This document shows, piece after piece, positions 55,644 through 64,000 of a DNA stretch of 64,000 nt. The notes under the pieces were generated by a model. It did no database searches, was not told where the DNA came from, and saw only the letters and a program-made list of their open reading frames with translations. The stretch is taken from positions 40,434 through 104,433 of the forward strand of contig JANYLJ010000067.1 in NCBI GenBank assembly GCA_025357945.1, written 5' to 3'. Position 1 is the first letter of the stretch, and every line of letters begins with the position of its first letter. The translations under genes and the position numbers were made by a program. Source of the stretch: Gemmatimonadota bacterium (lineage in GTDB: Bacteria > Gemmatimonadota > Gemmatimonadetes > Gemmatimonadales > GWC2-71-9).

Positions 55644-57965
55644 TGCGTTTCGCAGCCGCAACGAATTCCCCACCACGCTCACGCTGCTCAAGGCCATCGC
55701 TGCACTCGCCAGCACCGGGCTCAGCAACACGCCGATGCTGGGATAGAGCACACCGGCGGCGATCGGGATCGCGATCACGTTGTAGGCAAAGGCCCAGAAG
55801 AGGTTCTGGCGGATCACCCGCATCGCCTGGCGCGAGAGCGCGATCGCGTCGGCCACGGCACCCAGGTCTTCGCGCATCAGCGCCACGTCTGCCGCCTCGA
55901 TCGCGACACCGGTGCCGCCGCCCATCGCGATGCCAACGTCGGCGCGGGCAAGCGCCGGCGCGTCATTGATCCCGTCACCCACCATCGCGACGACGTGCCC
56001 GTCACGCTGGAGCCGGGCAACCTCGGCGACCTTCCCTGCCGGCGTGACGCCGGCGACGATCGTCGTGATCCCGACCTCCCGCCCGATCGACTCCGCCACC
56101 GCGCGACGATCACCGGTGAGCAGCACGACGGCGAGACCCGCCGACCGCAGCCGCACCACGGCGTCGGCGCTGGTCGCCCGGACCGGGTCAGCCAGAGCGA
56201 TCACGCCGACCAGCGCACCGTCCACCGCGACGAACACTGGCGTGCGTCCAAGGGCCGCGAGGCGAGCCGCGTCGGCCTCGAGCGGTACCACATCGACTGA
56301 CCCCTGCTGCAGGTACGCGGCGCTGCCGACGGCCGCGGCATGCCCATCCACCGTGGCCGCCGCACCGAGGCCACTGCTCGACTGGAAATCGGCGACGACA
56401 CCCGGTACCAGTCCGCGACCGACCCGCTCGGCCAGGATCGCACCCGCCAACGGATGCTGAGACAGCGACTCGACGCCGGCGGCCAGCCGCACCACGTCGT
56501 CGCTGGTGTAGCGGCTCGACGGTGCGACGACCACGTCGGTCACGACCGGTTTCCCTGCCGTCACGGTGCCGGTCTTGTCGAGTACTACGGTGTCGATATC
56601 GCCCGCGCGCTGGAGCGCTTCGCCCCCCTTGATCAGGACGCCGAGCTGCGCGCCACGCCCGGTCGCGACCATGACGGCCGTCGGTACCGCGAGACCCATC
56701 GCGCACGGACAGGCGATGATCAGCACGGCAACGGCGGCGGCGAACCCGCGCATCATCGGCGCGTCGTGCGCGGTGAGTGCCCACACGGTGAACGTGACGG
56801 CCGACAACGCGATGATCGTCGGGACAAACACGCCGCTGATCCGGTCGGCGAGTCGCTGCACCGGCGCGCGCGAACCTTGCGCGTCACGCATCAGCCGAAC
56901 GATGGCAGCGAGCATCGATTCGGCACCGACGCGCGTGGCGCGCACCCGCAGCGCACCGGTGCCGTTGATGCTGCCACCAATGACCGAGTCGCCGGCCCGT
57001 TTGGTCACTGGCAGCGATTCGCCGGTGAGGAGCGACTCGTCGACCGCGCTCTCGCCGCTGATCACCGCACCGTCCACCGGCAGCCGGTCGCCGGGCCGGA
57101 TCAGCACCTCGTCGCCCGATTGCACCGAGGCGACAGCCACGTCCGACTCGATGCCGCCACGAATCACCCGCGCGGTACGCGGCTGCAGGTCGGCCAGCGC
57201 CCGCAGTGCGCCGGCGGTCCGCCGCCTGGCCCGCGCCTCGAGCGCGTTACCCGTGAGGATGAAGGCGATGATGAGGAGCACGGCCTCGTAGTACACATCT
57301 GGCGACAATCCGCGACTGGTGAACGCGCGGGGTGCCACGGTGGCGAAGAGCGAGTACACGAACGCCGCGCCGGTCCCGACCGCGATCAGCGTATTCATGT
57401 CGGCGGCGCGGTGCTGCAGCGCGCGCCAGGCGCGCACGTAGAAGTGCCGACCAGCCCACACCATCACCGCCAGCGTCACCACCAGCAGCGTCCAGGTGAT
57501 CACGACATGCGGCACGGCAACGAGCCATGGCGCGGCCCGGTTCGCGAGCGGTACCAGTCGCATCGTGATCGCGTGCATCAAGGGATCAATGGTGGTGCGG
57601 CTGCCGGCGCCGCTCATGAGCGGGATGGACGCAACCATCGCAAAGGCTCCGGCACCGAGCGCCACCGCCGCCTTGCGACGCAGTGCCACGAATTCCTGTT
57701 GCTGTTCGGCGTCGCGCGCTTCCGCTTCGTCGAGCGGCGAAGTCGTCGCCAGCGGGACTGCCGCGTCGTAGCCCGTGGCACGGATCGCCGCGACGAGCAG
57801 GTCGGGCGACGCCGCCGCGGGGTCGTATCGCACTGCGGCGTTCGCCGTCATCAGGTTCACCGAGGCGACCTCGACGCCCTCGACTCGCTCCAGCGCCCGC
57901 TGGACGCGCGATTGACATGCGGCGCACGTCATGCCGTGGACGGGAATCGTGATCGATGCTGACAC
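55632..57965 (-). CDS. copA: Copper-exporting P1B-type ATPase
   Basis: Inner-membrane ATPase of 777 residues. One N-terminal heavy-metal domain has [11 protein letters not shown] (C14, C17). The metal channel motif is C419-P-C421 (ACPCAMGL), the phosphorylated Asp is D463 (DKTGTVT), the HP motif is in SQHPLAGAI, and the hinge is [11 protein letters not shown]. MxxSS-type residues near the C terminus ([19 protein letters not shown]) complete the Cu(I) signature. It exports Cu+ to the periplasm. The last residues and stop are repeat-derived. It follows copZ by 9 bases. Confidence 0.96.
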   Translation of the reverse strand: MSASITIPVHGMTCAACQSRVQRALERVEGVEVASVNLMTANAAVRYDPAAASPDLLVAAIRATGYDAAVPLATTSPLDEAEARDAEQQQEFVALRRKAAVALGAGAFAMVASIPLMSGAGSRTTIDPLMHAITMRLVPLANRAAPWLVAVPHVVITWTLLVVTLAVMVWAGRHFYVRAWRALQHRAADMNTLIAVGTGAAFVYSLFATVAPRAFTSRGLSPDVYYEAVLLIIAFILTGNALEARARRRTAGALRALADLQPRTARVIRGGIESDVAVASVQSGDEVLIRPGDRLPVDGAVISGESAVDESLLTGESLPVTKRAGDSVIGGSINGTGALRVRATRVGAESMLAAIVRLMRDAQGSRAPVQRLADRISGVFVPTIIALSAVTFTVWALTAHDAPMMRGFAAAVAVLIIACPCAMGLAVPTAVMVATGRGAQLGVLIKGGEALQRAGDIDTVVLDKTGTVTAGKPVVTDVVVAPSSRYTSDDVVRLAAGVESLSQHPLAGAILAERVGRGLVPGVVADFQSSSGLGAAATVDGHAAAVGSAAYLQQGSVDVVPLEADAARLAALGRTPVFVAVDGALVGVIALADPVRATSADAVVRLRSAGLAVVLLTGDRRAVAESIGREVGITTIVAGVTPAGKVAEVARLQRDGHVVAMVGDGINDAPALARADVGIAMGGGTGVAIEAADVALMREDLGAVADAIALSRQAMRVIRQNLFWAFAYNVIAIPIAAGVLYPSIGVLLSPVLASAAMALSSVSVVGNSLRLRNALSP

Positions 57966-57974
57966 GACTGGCTG

Positions 57975-58187
57975 CTACTCCTGCGCCACAGCTGTGGCGC
58001 GATACCCGGCCTCAGCGACCGCCGCGACGAGCGCCTCGACCGTCGACTTGGCCGCTACCGTGACCTCCGCCCGGCCGATCTGCACCCGCTTCACTTCGGC
58101 CCCGGGAACGCCGTGAAGCGCCCGGCTCACCGCGTTGAGGCAGTGCCCACAGCTCATTCCCTCGATGTCGAGGGTGACCGACATCAT
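57975..58187 (-). CDS. copZ: CopZ-like copper chaperone
   Basis: Protein of 70 residues with a single HMA fold: TLDIEGMSCGHCLNAVSRAL has the MxCxxC metal site (C12, C15 approximately), and VQIGRAEVTVAAKSTVEALVAAVAEAGYRA completes it. It carries Cu(I) to CopA. The motif GMSCGHC has His after the Gly as in other CopZ and MerP proteins. AAGGAG lies 7 bases before ATG 58187. It is the first gene of the copZ-copA(-csoR) transcript, controlled from 58216-58245. Confidence 0.92.
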   Translation of the reverse strand: MMSVTLDIEGMSCGHCLNAVSRALHGVPGAEVKRVQIGRAEVTVAAKSTVEALVAAVAEAGYRATAVAQE

Positions 58188-58215
58188 CGCGAAACTCCTT
58201 GTGAATGCTGAGATC

Positions 58216-58245
58216 AATATACCAATAGGGGGCATTGGTATGCAA
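58216..58245 (-). promoter_or_regulatory. Promoter and CsoR-type operator of the copper operon
   Basis: On the minus strand TTGCAT (58245-58240) and TATATT (58221-58216) are 18 bases apart. The spacer and box edges are occupied by a perfect 8-bp inverted repeat, ATACCAAT-7 bases-ATTGGTAT (58219-58241), with a central G-tract (AGGGGGC on the plus strand). G-tract palindromes of this size over the promoter are typical of CsoR sites. The regulator is encoded at the end of the same operon. Confidence 0.75.
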
Positions 58246-58320
58246 CCCGCCGGTGGCACGCCCGGGGCTCGGTACTGCCGGCGTGTTTATGGCACAGCCC
58301 ATGCGACCCGTCGCCCCCTG

Positions 58321-59334
58321 ATGGATCGCGAACCCGCCGCTCCGCCCGACCTCTTTGTCCCGGTGCTCGCCTGGCCGGGGCGGCGGCCGAGCCTGGCCGA
58401 GCTGCGTACCTGGCACGAGGCGCTGCGCGGCAGTGTGGCCAACCTGATGCCGACCGACCTGCTGGCGTGCTGGCTCTATCCCTCACGCGGCGGGTCTGTG
58501 CTAGTGGGGCCACCGGCGCTGGCGGCCGATCAGCTCGCGCCGCCACCGGCCGAACCACTGGTGGTGCAGGAAGCGCTCTTTGCCCTCGAAGATCGGATCG
58601 TCCGGAGCGGCTATCGCTCGGTCATGGCGGTGCCGATCCGGGCCGAAGTCCAGGATGTCGGATTGCTGCTGGTCGCGAGTTTTTCGGAAGACGCGCATAC
58701 CCTTGCCTCACAGCGCTCGCTGCATCGCGTCGCGGCGCAGCTCGCGACCAGCTTCCGTCGCCTCGCCGCCCAGCCGTGGGTCATTCCGAATCCTGCCGGT
58801 GAGGAATCCAACGCCATCATCGCCGGCGTGACCGAAGGGCTGCTCGACGCAATGACGCGCGGGCGGGACGGCAGCGAACTCGTGCAACTCTGTTCCGATG
58901 CGCTGGCGAATCAGCTCCCCCACGACCGCCTGGAGTTGCTCGCGGCGGCGCCCGCACCGGATTGCTGGGCGCTCGTCGGTCACGACCGCACCGCGGCACC
59001 GCGCTGGCGCGTCGAGGCTGAGGCGGGCGACGCAATCGACGGACTCGTTCATTATTTCGGCGCCCGTGAGTTGCTGCGTCTCGCCGACTTGCGTGCGATC
59101 GACCGGACGTGGCCGGCGTCAGCGGATCGCCGTGACGCCGAGCGGCTTCGCTCGGTGCTGGCAGCGCGACTGGAAGTGGCGGGGGAGTTTGTCGGGTGGC
59201 TCTGCCTGGCGAGCGAGACCGTCGATTGGTTCCGCGAGGACGACGAGGCGGTCGCGCGGCTTGCCGCGCGAATCCTGGCCCCGCGCGTTGCCGCCTGGCA
59301 GGCGAAGGCGGAGCTGGCAGGAGCGTGGAGCTGA
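58321..59334 (+). CDS. GAF-like sensory protein
   Basis: Protein of 337 residues without membrane segments. The first half (LRGSVANLMPTDLLACWLYPSRGGSVLVGPPAL to YRSVMAVPIRAEVQDVGLLLVASFSEDAHTLASQRSLHRVAAQLATSF) has the alternating strands and helices of a GAF domain. The second half (ESNAIIAGVTEGLLDAMTRGRDGSELVQLCSDALANQLPHDRLELL to WLCLASETVDWFREDDEAVARLAARIL) looks like a second GAF. No output domain is visible. It converges, 4 bases apart, with a GAF-containing histidine kinase, so a role in the same signalling path is possible. The start is the ATG after the copper operator. Confidence 0.72.
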   Translation: MDREPAAPPDLFVPVLAWPGRRPSLAELRTWHEALRGSVANLMPTDLLACWLYPSRGGSVLVGPPALAADQLAPPPAEPLVVQEALFALEDRIVRSGYRSVMAVPIRAEVQDVGLLLVASFSEDAHTLASQRSLHRVAAQLATSFRRLAAQPWVIPNPAGEESNAIIAGVTEGLLDAMTRGRDGSELVQLCSDALANQLPHDRLELLAAAPAPDCWALVGHDRTAAPRWRVEAEAGDAIDGLVHYFGARELLRLADLRAIDRTWPASADRRDAERLRSVLAARLEVAGEFVGWLCLASETVDWFREDDEAVARLAARILAPRVAAWQAKAELAGAWS

Positions 59335-59338
59335 ACGC

Positions 59339-60856
59339 CTAGCGGATCTCTTTGGGCGGTCCATCGGCCGGGAGCAGGAACCAGAACGTGCTGCCCTTCC
59401 CGTAGATCGATTCCACACCGATTTGTCCGCCATGCAGTTCCACAAAGCGCTTGCAGAGCGCCAGGCCGAGTCCGGTGCCTTGGGCGGCTCGCGACGACGA
59501 CGAATCCACCTGCGAAAACTCCTGGAAGAGGCGCGGCAGGTCTTCGGTCTTGATGCCGATGCCGGAGTCCGAGACCGACACCCACACGACCTCGCGCGCG
59601 GCGAGTCGCACCGATTCGCCAGGGGCCACCGGGCCAGCGACCGGCATCGGTGCGATGGTGCGGACCGCCGACACCGTGATACGGCCGTCCTCGGGGGTGA
59701 ACTTCGAGGCATTCGACAACAGGTTGTACAGCACCTGGCGAATGCGGGTCCCGTCGGCCAGAACTTCGAGCGAACTCCCTTCGCCGAGGTCGGCGGCACA
59801 GTCCTGGCGCTTGGCTGCGCGAAGTGAAGTGGTATCCGCCAGCGCGCCCGTGATCGCCTCGCGCACGTCGCAGGGTGTCAGCGACAGCGTCATCCGTCCT
59901 GCTTCGATCTTCGACAGGTCGAGCACGTCACCGATCAGGCCGAGCAGGTGTTGCCCGTTGCGCAGGATCGCTTCGAGAAACTCGCGCTGCTGCGCTTCGA
60001 GCGGGCCGAGACCTTCGGACAACAGCAGGTCGGAAAAGCCGATCACCGCATTGAGCGGTGTGCGCAGCTCGTGAGACATGTTTGCCAGGAACTCGCTCTT
60101 GAGCTGCGTGACGCGCTGCAGCTCCTTGTTCTTGGTGGCGAGCATCCGCTCGTTGCCGCGCAATTCCTCCAGCACCGCAGTACGGTCAAGGCCGAGCACC
60201 ACCTGGTCGCCGAGCGTCTGCAGCAACTGCTGGTCGTGATCGTTGAACGGCTGGCGATCCTTGCGATTGTAGGCGCAAACCGCGCCGACGACCAGCCCTG
60301 CCGATCGCAGCGGCACCATCACCGCGCTGGTGAGGCGCCCGGTGAGCTGCTCGTGCGGGTGGTTGCGCGGGTCACGCTCCATGTCATCGACGAGGATCGC
60401 TTCGTCGTGCAGGATGACGTAGCCCACCAGCGATCGTTCGACAGGGACCAGCGCACCCACGGCGGCCAGCAGCGGTCCCGCGCCCGCCACCACCCGCACG
60501 AAGCGTCCCTCTTCCACCATCAGCATGATCGCGCCGCCTTCGGCGCCAAGCAGGTCGGCGGCGGCCTGCGCCACCTGGCGATTGAGCGTGGCGAGATCGT
60601 TGCCGCTGAGGAGCGCCGAGGAGAGATCGCGCAGGCGGTCGAGTTCGCGGTTCCGGCGCGCCGCGGCGGCCAGCGCCTTCTCGAGCGACTCCTTCTGGCC
60701 GCGGGCGACCTCGCGAGCCTGACGGAGGAGCAGGAACATGACCGAACTGGCGACCGCGCTCACCGCCAGTCCGATGTCGCGATGACCGGTGGCGATCAGC
60801 CCGACCGCCAGCCAGAAGAGCACCAGCGTGATCAACCCAACGGCTCCGGCCATCAT
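59339..60856 (-). CDS. Hybrid-free sensor histidine kinase with GAF domain
   Basis: Protein of 505 residues. Two transmembrane helices occupy residues 4-22 and 29-44. A GAF domain lies at about 85-225 (GAEGGAIMLMVEEGRFVRV, VMVPLRSAGLVVGAVCAYNR). The phosphoacceptor H262 is in MSHELRTPLNAVIGF, and the ATPase has N, G1 and G2 boxes in LYNLLSNASKFTPE, DSGIGIK and GTGLGLALCKRFVELHGG. There is no receiver domain and no cognate response regulator in the window, so it is an orphan kinase here. ATG 60856 overlaps the small ferredoxin gene's TGA by 4 bases. Confidence 0.93.
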   Translation of the reverse strand: MMAGAVGLITLVLFWLAVGLIATGHRDIGLAVSAVASSVMFLLLRQAREVARGQKESLEKALAAAARRNRELDRLRDLSSALLSGNDLATLNRQVAQAAADLLGAEGGAIMLMVEEGRFVRVVAGAGPLLAAVGALVPVERSLVGYVILHDEAILVDDMERDPRNHPHEQLTGRLTSAVMVPLRSAGLVVGAVCAYNRKDRQPFNDHDQQLLQTLGDQVVLGLDRTAVLEELRGNERMLATKNKELQRVTQLKSEFLANMSHELRTPLNAVIGFSDLLLSEGLGPLEAQQREFLEAILRNGQHLLGLIGDVLDLSKIEAGRMTLSLTPCDVREAITGALADTTSLRAAKRQDCAADLGEGSSLEVLADGTRIRQVLYNLLSNASKFTPEDGRITVSAVRTIAPMPVAGPVAPGESVRLAAREVVWVSVSDSGIGIKTEDLPRLFQEFSQVDSSSSRAAQGTGLGLALCKRFVELHGGQIGVESIYGKGSTFWFLLPADGPPKEIR

Positions 60857-61074
60857 GAGACCGGATCCTCAGCGTCGACCAACGCCGGGAGAATGGCGTG
60901 GAAGATGGTGACGTGGTCGCGGAGCATCGCCTGGAGGTAGGGCCGACAGAGGCCGCACTGCCCGCCGCATCCGGTCGCTGCGGTGAGGTCCGTCAGCTCC
61001 CACCGGTGAGCACGTGCCTGCGGCAGAACGTCAGCAAAAAGCGTCTGCGTGCAGACACACCGGTCGATGATGAT
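60853..61074 (-). CDS. BFD-like [2Fe-2S] protein lacking a normal start codon
   Basis: Open frame of about 73 residues with four Cys in BFD-like arrangement: C-V-C (DRCVCTQT) and C-x3-C-x2-C (TGCGGQCGLC). The family (bacterioferritin-associated ferredoxin-like) binds a [2Fe-2S] cluster. The stop overlaps the histidine kinase ATG by 4 bases, which argues that it is translated. However, between the in-frame TGA at 61090-61092 and the first Cys there is no ATG, GTG, TTG or CTG. Only three ATC codons (61074, 61071, 61068) sit where homologs begin MIIDRC, with a G-tract just upstream. Either ATC is used as a start, or a start ATG was lost, or the base call is wrong. Confidence 0.6.
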   Translation of the reverse strand: MIIDRCVCTQTLFADVLPQARAHRWELTDLTAATGCGGQCGLCRPYLQAMLRDHVTIFHAILPALVDAEDPVS

Positions 61075-61091
61075 CGCGCCCCCCGAGGGTC

Positions 61092-61118
61092 AGATCTTGT
61101 GGTGCTAGATCTTGTGGT
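61092..61118. repeat. 15-bp-period tandem duplication at the thyX 3' end
   Basis: AGATCTTGTGGT is repeated at 61092-61103 and 61107-61118 with a GCT spacer, a tandem duplication with 15-bp period. It creates the thyX stop TAG at 61105-61107; without it the gene would end at the in-frame TGA at 61090-61092 after the same HKI residues. Confidence 0.8.
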
Positions 61119-61887
61119 ATCCAACGCGTCCAGCCTGCTCGCCATCCACCGCGGGATAGAGCTCGAAATCTGCGAAGAAACGGGGGGTCTCCGCTCGCAG
61201 CGTTTCGAGCACCTTGACAGCCAACCGGCGAATCTCGCGTTCGGCGCCTTCGCCCAGGCGCAACTCCAGCATCGTGCGCCAGGCGCGGATGTTACCGCTC
61301 ACGACGATCTTGGTCTCGGTCCCGTTGGGTAGCACCGAGCGCGCCGCTTCGCGCGCCAGCTTGCGGCGGTGCATCTTGTCCTCCACCCAGGAATACCGCT
61401 CCATCAGGCGATTGACGCCAGCCACGTAACTCGCCTGCGCCGACTCCATCTGCGCCAGCCAGGCGGCCTCGGCCACCTCGTCTCCCTGAATGGCGGGTGG
61501 AACGACGAACGCCGCGTCGGACTCATCCACGTACCGCTGCGACAATTGCGAGTAACCGAACCCGGCGCGATGCCGCACCAGCTCGTGCGTCAGCGATCGG
61601 GAGACGCCCTCGATCAGCAGCACATACACCGCGTGCTCGAACACCGACCCATGTCCCTGTTTCAGGATGTTCGTCAGGTACTCGGCCGTGCTCCGGTTGG
61701 CCGGATTCCGCTGGCTCATGTAGCAGAGACGGCCCGCAAATTCGGCCAACCGCTCGCCATCGCTGCCCGGCTCGCGCCACTGGACCTTGAGGTGCTCCGG
61801 CTCCACGAATTGCGGCCGGCCGATGACCGTGACGAGCGGTTCGCGATAGATGCGCATGGCGTCAAAACTAACGGGAGCGTCTACCAC
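61105..61887 (-). CDS. thyX: Flavin-dependent thymidylate synthase
   Basis: Protein of 260 residues that methylates dUMP to dTMP using methylene-tetrahydrofolate and FAD-bound hydride, replacing ThyA. The ThyX signature is RHRAGFGYSQLSQRYV (about residues 105-120), with flanking HGSVFEHAVYVLLIEG and NIRAWRTMLELRL. GTG 61887 has GGAG six bases upstream and overlaps the preceding oxidase stop; ATG 61857 is a weaker alternative. The FAD-linked oxidase gene upstream overlaps by 7 bases. Confidence 0.95.
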   Translation of the reverse strand: MVDAPVSFDAMRIYREPLVTVIGRPQFVEPEHLKVQWREPGSDGERLAEFAGRLCYMSQRNPANRSTAEYLTNILKQGHGSVFEHAVYVLLIEGVSRSLTHELVRHRAGFGYSQLSQRYVDESDAAFVVPPAIQGDEVAEAAWLAQMESAQASYVAGVNRLMERYSWVEDKMHRRKLAREAARSVLPNGTETKIVVSGNIRAWRTMLELRLGEGAEREIRRLAVKVLETLRAETPRFFADFELYPAVDGEQAGRVGYHKI

Positions 61888-63479
61888 CGGCTCTCCCCCC
61901 AGCGCGCCTCCGCCTCGATCCGCTGCAGGTACTCCTCGATGCCCGCGGGAAGCGGTGCCGCATCCGCTCCCAACTTGAGTTGCGTCAGCGGATCACATCC
62001 GTCACCTACGATCACGCCAGGATTGAACCGGCCATCGGGGTCGAACGCGCGTTTGACGGCGCGGAAGCATGCCATCACTTCCGGGCCGTAGAGCTGCTCC
62101 ATCAGTCCAGCGCGCAACCGGCCGGCGCCGTGCTCGCCTGAAGGTGTTCCGCCGAGTCGGATCACGGCGTCGTTCACGGTCGAATACACGGCCCGAACCC
62201 GCTCCTTCCAGTCGGCGTCCGCAAGATTCGGTAACAAGTTCACATGCACATGGCCGTCGCCGGCGTGACCGAACATCACGAGATCGATCCGCTGTGCCCG
62301 TGCCGCCGCGTCCACCGCGTCGAGATACTCACCGAGTCGTGGCACCGGCACGCAGCCGTCCTCGATCACCTGCAGCGACCGACGGCCGTCGGTGAGGCCC
62401 GCCAGGATCGGCGACGCGCGGTGGCGGATATCCCAGAGGCGTTCGATTTCGCCGGCCTCACTCGCAATGCGCACGTCCAGCGCCGTCGCGTGCGCCGATC
62501 GTGCTGCCTCGACCGCGCGATGCATCAGCTCGGACCGGTCATCGCCTTCGAAGTCGGCGAGCAACAGCCCCGCGGCCTGTTGCAGCAGGTCGGGACGTTC
62601 GGGCGTGAGCGGCAGGTGGGCGATGAACCGCAGAAACGACGCGTCGAGAAACTCGAGCGTCGCCGGATTGTGCACGCGGATCGCTTCGATCGTCTGCACC
62701 AGGTCACCGCGGTCGCGTACCGCAACGCGGAGTGCCACGCGGTGCGCTGGCAGCGGTGCCAGGTTGACCACGACATCGGTGAGCACGCCGAGCGTTCCTT
62801 CGGCGCCGATCACCAGGTCGAGCAGGTCCTCGCTGTCGAGATAGTGGTCGAGCGCATAGCCGGCGCTGTTCTTCCGGACCTTGGGGAATCGCGCGTGGAT
62901 CACCGCCTCGTGGCGGCGGAGCAGCGGCTCCACGTCGTTGCGCCAGCGGGCCACCACGGGATGTTGCTGATCCGGTTCGCGACTCCGGCTGAGGTCGAGA
63001 TACCCGTCGGCGGTGTGCAGTGCCACACCGTGCACCCAGCGCCGAATGGAGCCATCGCGCACGCTGTGCGGCCCGGACGCGTTGGTGGATACCATCCCTC
63101 CGAGGGTGGCCCAGGTACCGCTCGATGGGTCGACGGGAAGGCGGAGGCCGATGGCGGCGGCTTCGCGATTCAAGACTGCGAGCGAAATCGCCGGCGAGGC
63201 GAAGGCTCGCCACTTCTCCTCATCGACCAGGCAGCGATCGTCTTCGTACAACGTGAGGTCGAGCACGAGACCCGTGGTCACGTTGCTGCCGTCCATCGCG
63301 CTCCCGGCGCCACGCGGCGTTACGGTGAGGTGACGATCGCGCGCGGCGGCGAGGACGGTGGCAAGTTCCTCGCCGGTGGTCGGGCGGGCCACCGCCGCCG
63401 GGATGATCCGGTAGATCCCGCCGCCCTGGCTGTAGCGGGCGCGGAGGGCGAGGTCGGTACGGATGAGCGGGCCGGGCAT
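61881..63479 (-). CDS. FAD-linked oxidase (D-lactate/glycolate dehydrogenase, GlcD-like)
   Basis: Protein of 532 residues. The N-terminal FAD-binding type 4 domain has PRGAGSAMDGSNVTTGLVLDL near residue 58 and VDPSSGTWATLGGMVSTNASG near residue 112. The C-terminal FAD-oxidase domain has VMFGHAGDGHVHVNLL and GEHGAGRLRAGL, then FDPDGRFNPGVIV, which bind the metal-assisted 2-hydroxy acid in GlcD and D-lactate dehydrogenases. It oxidises a D-2-hydroxy acid, passing electrons to a quinone or cytochrome. ATG 63479 is chosen because the family begins there; an open frame 81 bases further up is Pro/Ser-rich and unlikely coding. Confidence 0.9.
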   Translation of the reverse strand: MPGPLIRTDLALRARYSQGGGIYRIIPAAVARPTTGEELATVLAAARDRHLTVTPRGAGSAMDGSNVTTGLVLDLTLYEDDRCLVDEEKWRAFASPAISLAVLNREAAAIGLRLPVDPSSGTWATLGGMVSTNASGPHSVRDGSIRRWVHGVALHTADGYLDLSRSREPDQQHPVVARWRNDVEPLLRRHEAVIHARFPKVRKNSAGYALDHYLDSEDLLDLVIGAEGTLGVLTDVVVNLAPLPAHRVALRVAVRDRGDLVQTIEAIRVHNPATLEFLDASFLRFIAHLPLTPERPDLLQQAAGLLLADFEGDDRSELMHRAVEAARSAHATALDVRIASEAGEIERLWDIRHRASPILAGLTDGRRSLQVIEDGCVPVPRLGEYLDAVDAAARAQRIDLVMFGHAGDGHVHVNLLPNLADADWKERVRAVYSTVNDAVIRLGGTPSGEHGAGRLRAGLMEQLYGPEVMACFRAVKRAFDPDGRFNPGVIVGDGCDPLTQLKLGADAAPLPAGIEEYLQRIEAEARWGESRW

Positions 63480-63611
63480 GGGGGAAAGATGGGGTGGTGG
63501 TGACTCGGAGGACAGCGAGCGATCAGTCGGATACGGGCGATCACCCGCGAAGCCTGCCACGACCGCGACGGGTCACCAGGCGCCCCACAACCACAGTACA
63601 TTTCCGCCACG

Positions 63612-64000
63612 ATGACCGCCCCGCGCGCCGAGCTGATCCACATCGAAGTCGACCGCCGACTCGGCCACGAATGGGACGAGTGGGACGGCAAGCCGCTGGC
63701 CAATGCCGGCAACTTCGACGCCCCGGCGTGGCTCTTCCTCGTCTGGACCGTCGCCACCATGCTGGTGGCGTTCGCGATCGCCTCCGCCGCGCTCTTCCTG
63801 CTCGCACCGCGCTTCGCGTCGGTGTCACCAGGCATCCCTCACGCGCTCTGGCTCGTCCTCGCTGCCGGTGCCGCCGGGTCGATCGTCTGGTGGGCGTTGC
63901 TCGCGATCTCATTCGCAAGTGGCGTGAACCTGCTGCCTGGACGCCTGGCCGAAAGTGGCGCGCTGCTCCCGCTGATGCGATTCACCTCGCGCGTCACCGC
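63612..64000 (+). CDS. Membrane protein of unknown function, 3' end beyond window
   Basis: Open frame of at least 129 residues from ATG 63612 to the right edge. The first 40 residues are polar and acidic (ELIHIEVDRRLGHEWDEWDG), followed by two transmembrane segments (WLFLVWTVATMLVAFAIASAALFLLA and ALWLVLAAGAAGSIVWWALLAISF). It then continues into GVNLLPGRLAESGALLPLMRF. An N-terminal pair of helices before a soluble domain recalls DUF116-type proteins, but too little is visible. It is divergent from the FAD-linked oxidase over 132 bases in which I see no clear signal. Confidence 0.6.
   Translation, partial: MTAPRAELIHIEVDRRLGHEWDEWDGKPLANAGNFDAPAWLFLVWTVATMLVAFAIASAALFLLAPRFASVSPGIPHALWLVLAAGAAGSIVWWALLAISFASGVNLLPGRLAESGALLPLMRFTSRVT

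Overview
The window is 64 kb of GC-rich, gene-dense bacterial chromosome with no rRNA, tRNA, phage, transposase or CRISPR array that I can see. The gene set points to an aerobic, didermic soil or sediment bacterium: an Oar-type TonB-dependent receptor with a carboxypeptidase-like N-terminal domain, a system I cytochrome c maturation set, NDH-2, plant-type acyl-ACP desaturase, ThyX, QueG, many exported peptidases whose signal peptides end in AQS or GQS, and intergenic arrays that translate as RRETRDE or SSLVSRL. I infer Gemmatimonadota as the most likely phylum (moderate confidence; Acidobacteriota is the alternative).

Layout. 1-6.3 kb: a secreted fibronectin-like protein (cut by the left edge) and the TonB receptor, both minus strand, served by a clear promoter at the end of the next gene. 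6.3-8.1 kb: M24 peptidase and a V4R-like protein. 8.1-13.2 kb: a tightly overlapping plus-strand operon of ECF sigma factor, zinc anti-sigma, geranylgeranyl-reductase-like flavoenzyme, flavin reductase, methyltransferase, SRPBCC protein and FabF-like ketosynthase. This is the best candidate for an undescribed pathway. 13.2-16.8 kb: aquaporin, then ccmABCD (including a 32-residue CcmD) and a STAS protein on the minus strand. 16.8-27 kb: acetyl-CoA synthetase, then minus-strand Kup/DsbA, OsmC/CDP-alcohol transferase/M16 peptidase/TPR protein. 27-32 kb: a TetR-controlled TolC-EmrA-EmrB tripartite efflux operon. 32-36 kb: M20 peptidase, a small exported protein and P5C dehydrogenase. 36-47 kb, plus strand: lipoprotein, acyl-ACP desaturase, YggT protein, MetH, a homocysteine methyltransferase/MTHFR fusion, acyl-CoA dehydrogenase and a D,D-carboxypeptidase. 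47-51.7 kb: a minus-strand chain with 4-base overlaps (threonine aldolase, VOC protein, QueG, NDH-2). 51.8-55.2 kb: PLP enzyme, LOG-family protein and MFS transporter. 55.3-58.2 kb: copper module csoR, copA, copZ with a promoter-operator. 58.3-64 kb: GAF protein, histidine kinase, a BFD-like ferredoxin with no normal start codon, ThyX, FAD-linked oxidase and the start of a membrane protein.

The most unusual feature is a dispersed repeat at ten loci. Each is built from tandem copies of the 7-mer GAGACGA, usually as a purine arm followed by the complementary pyrimidine arm, so the transcript could fold into a long hairpin in either direction. Five of the seven convergent gene junctions in the window carry one. 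Others sit inside or at the start of coding sequences without closing the frame. A second repeat family, bounded by GTCATCCTGAGCG and its complement, occurs at several gene ends, supplies the stop codon of two genes, and is nested in or beside the first family twice. A third, 15-bp inverted repeat lies in frame in the linker of MetH.
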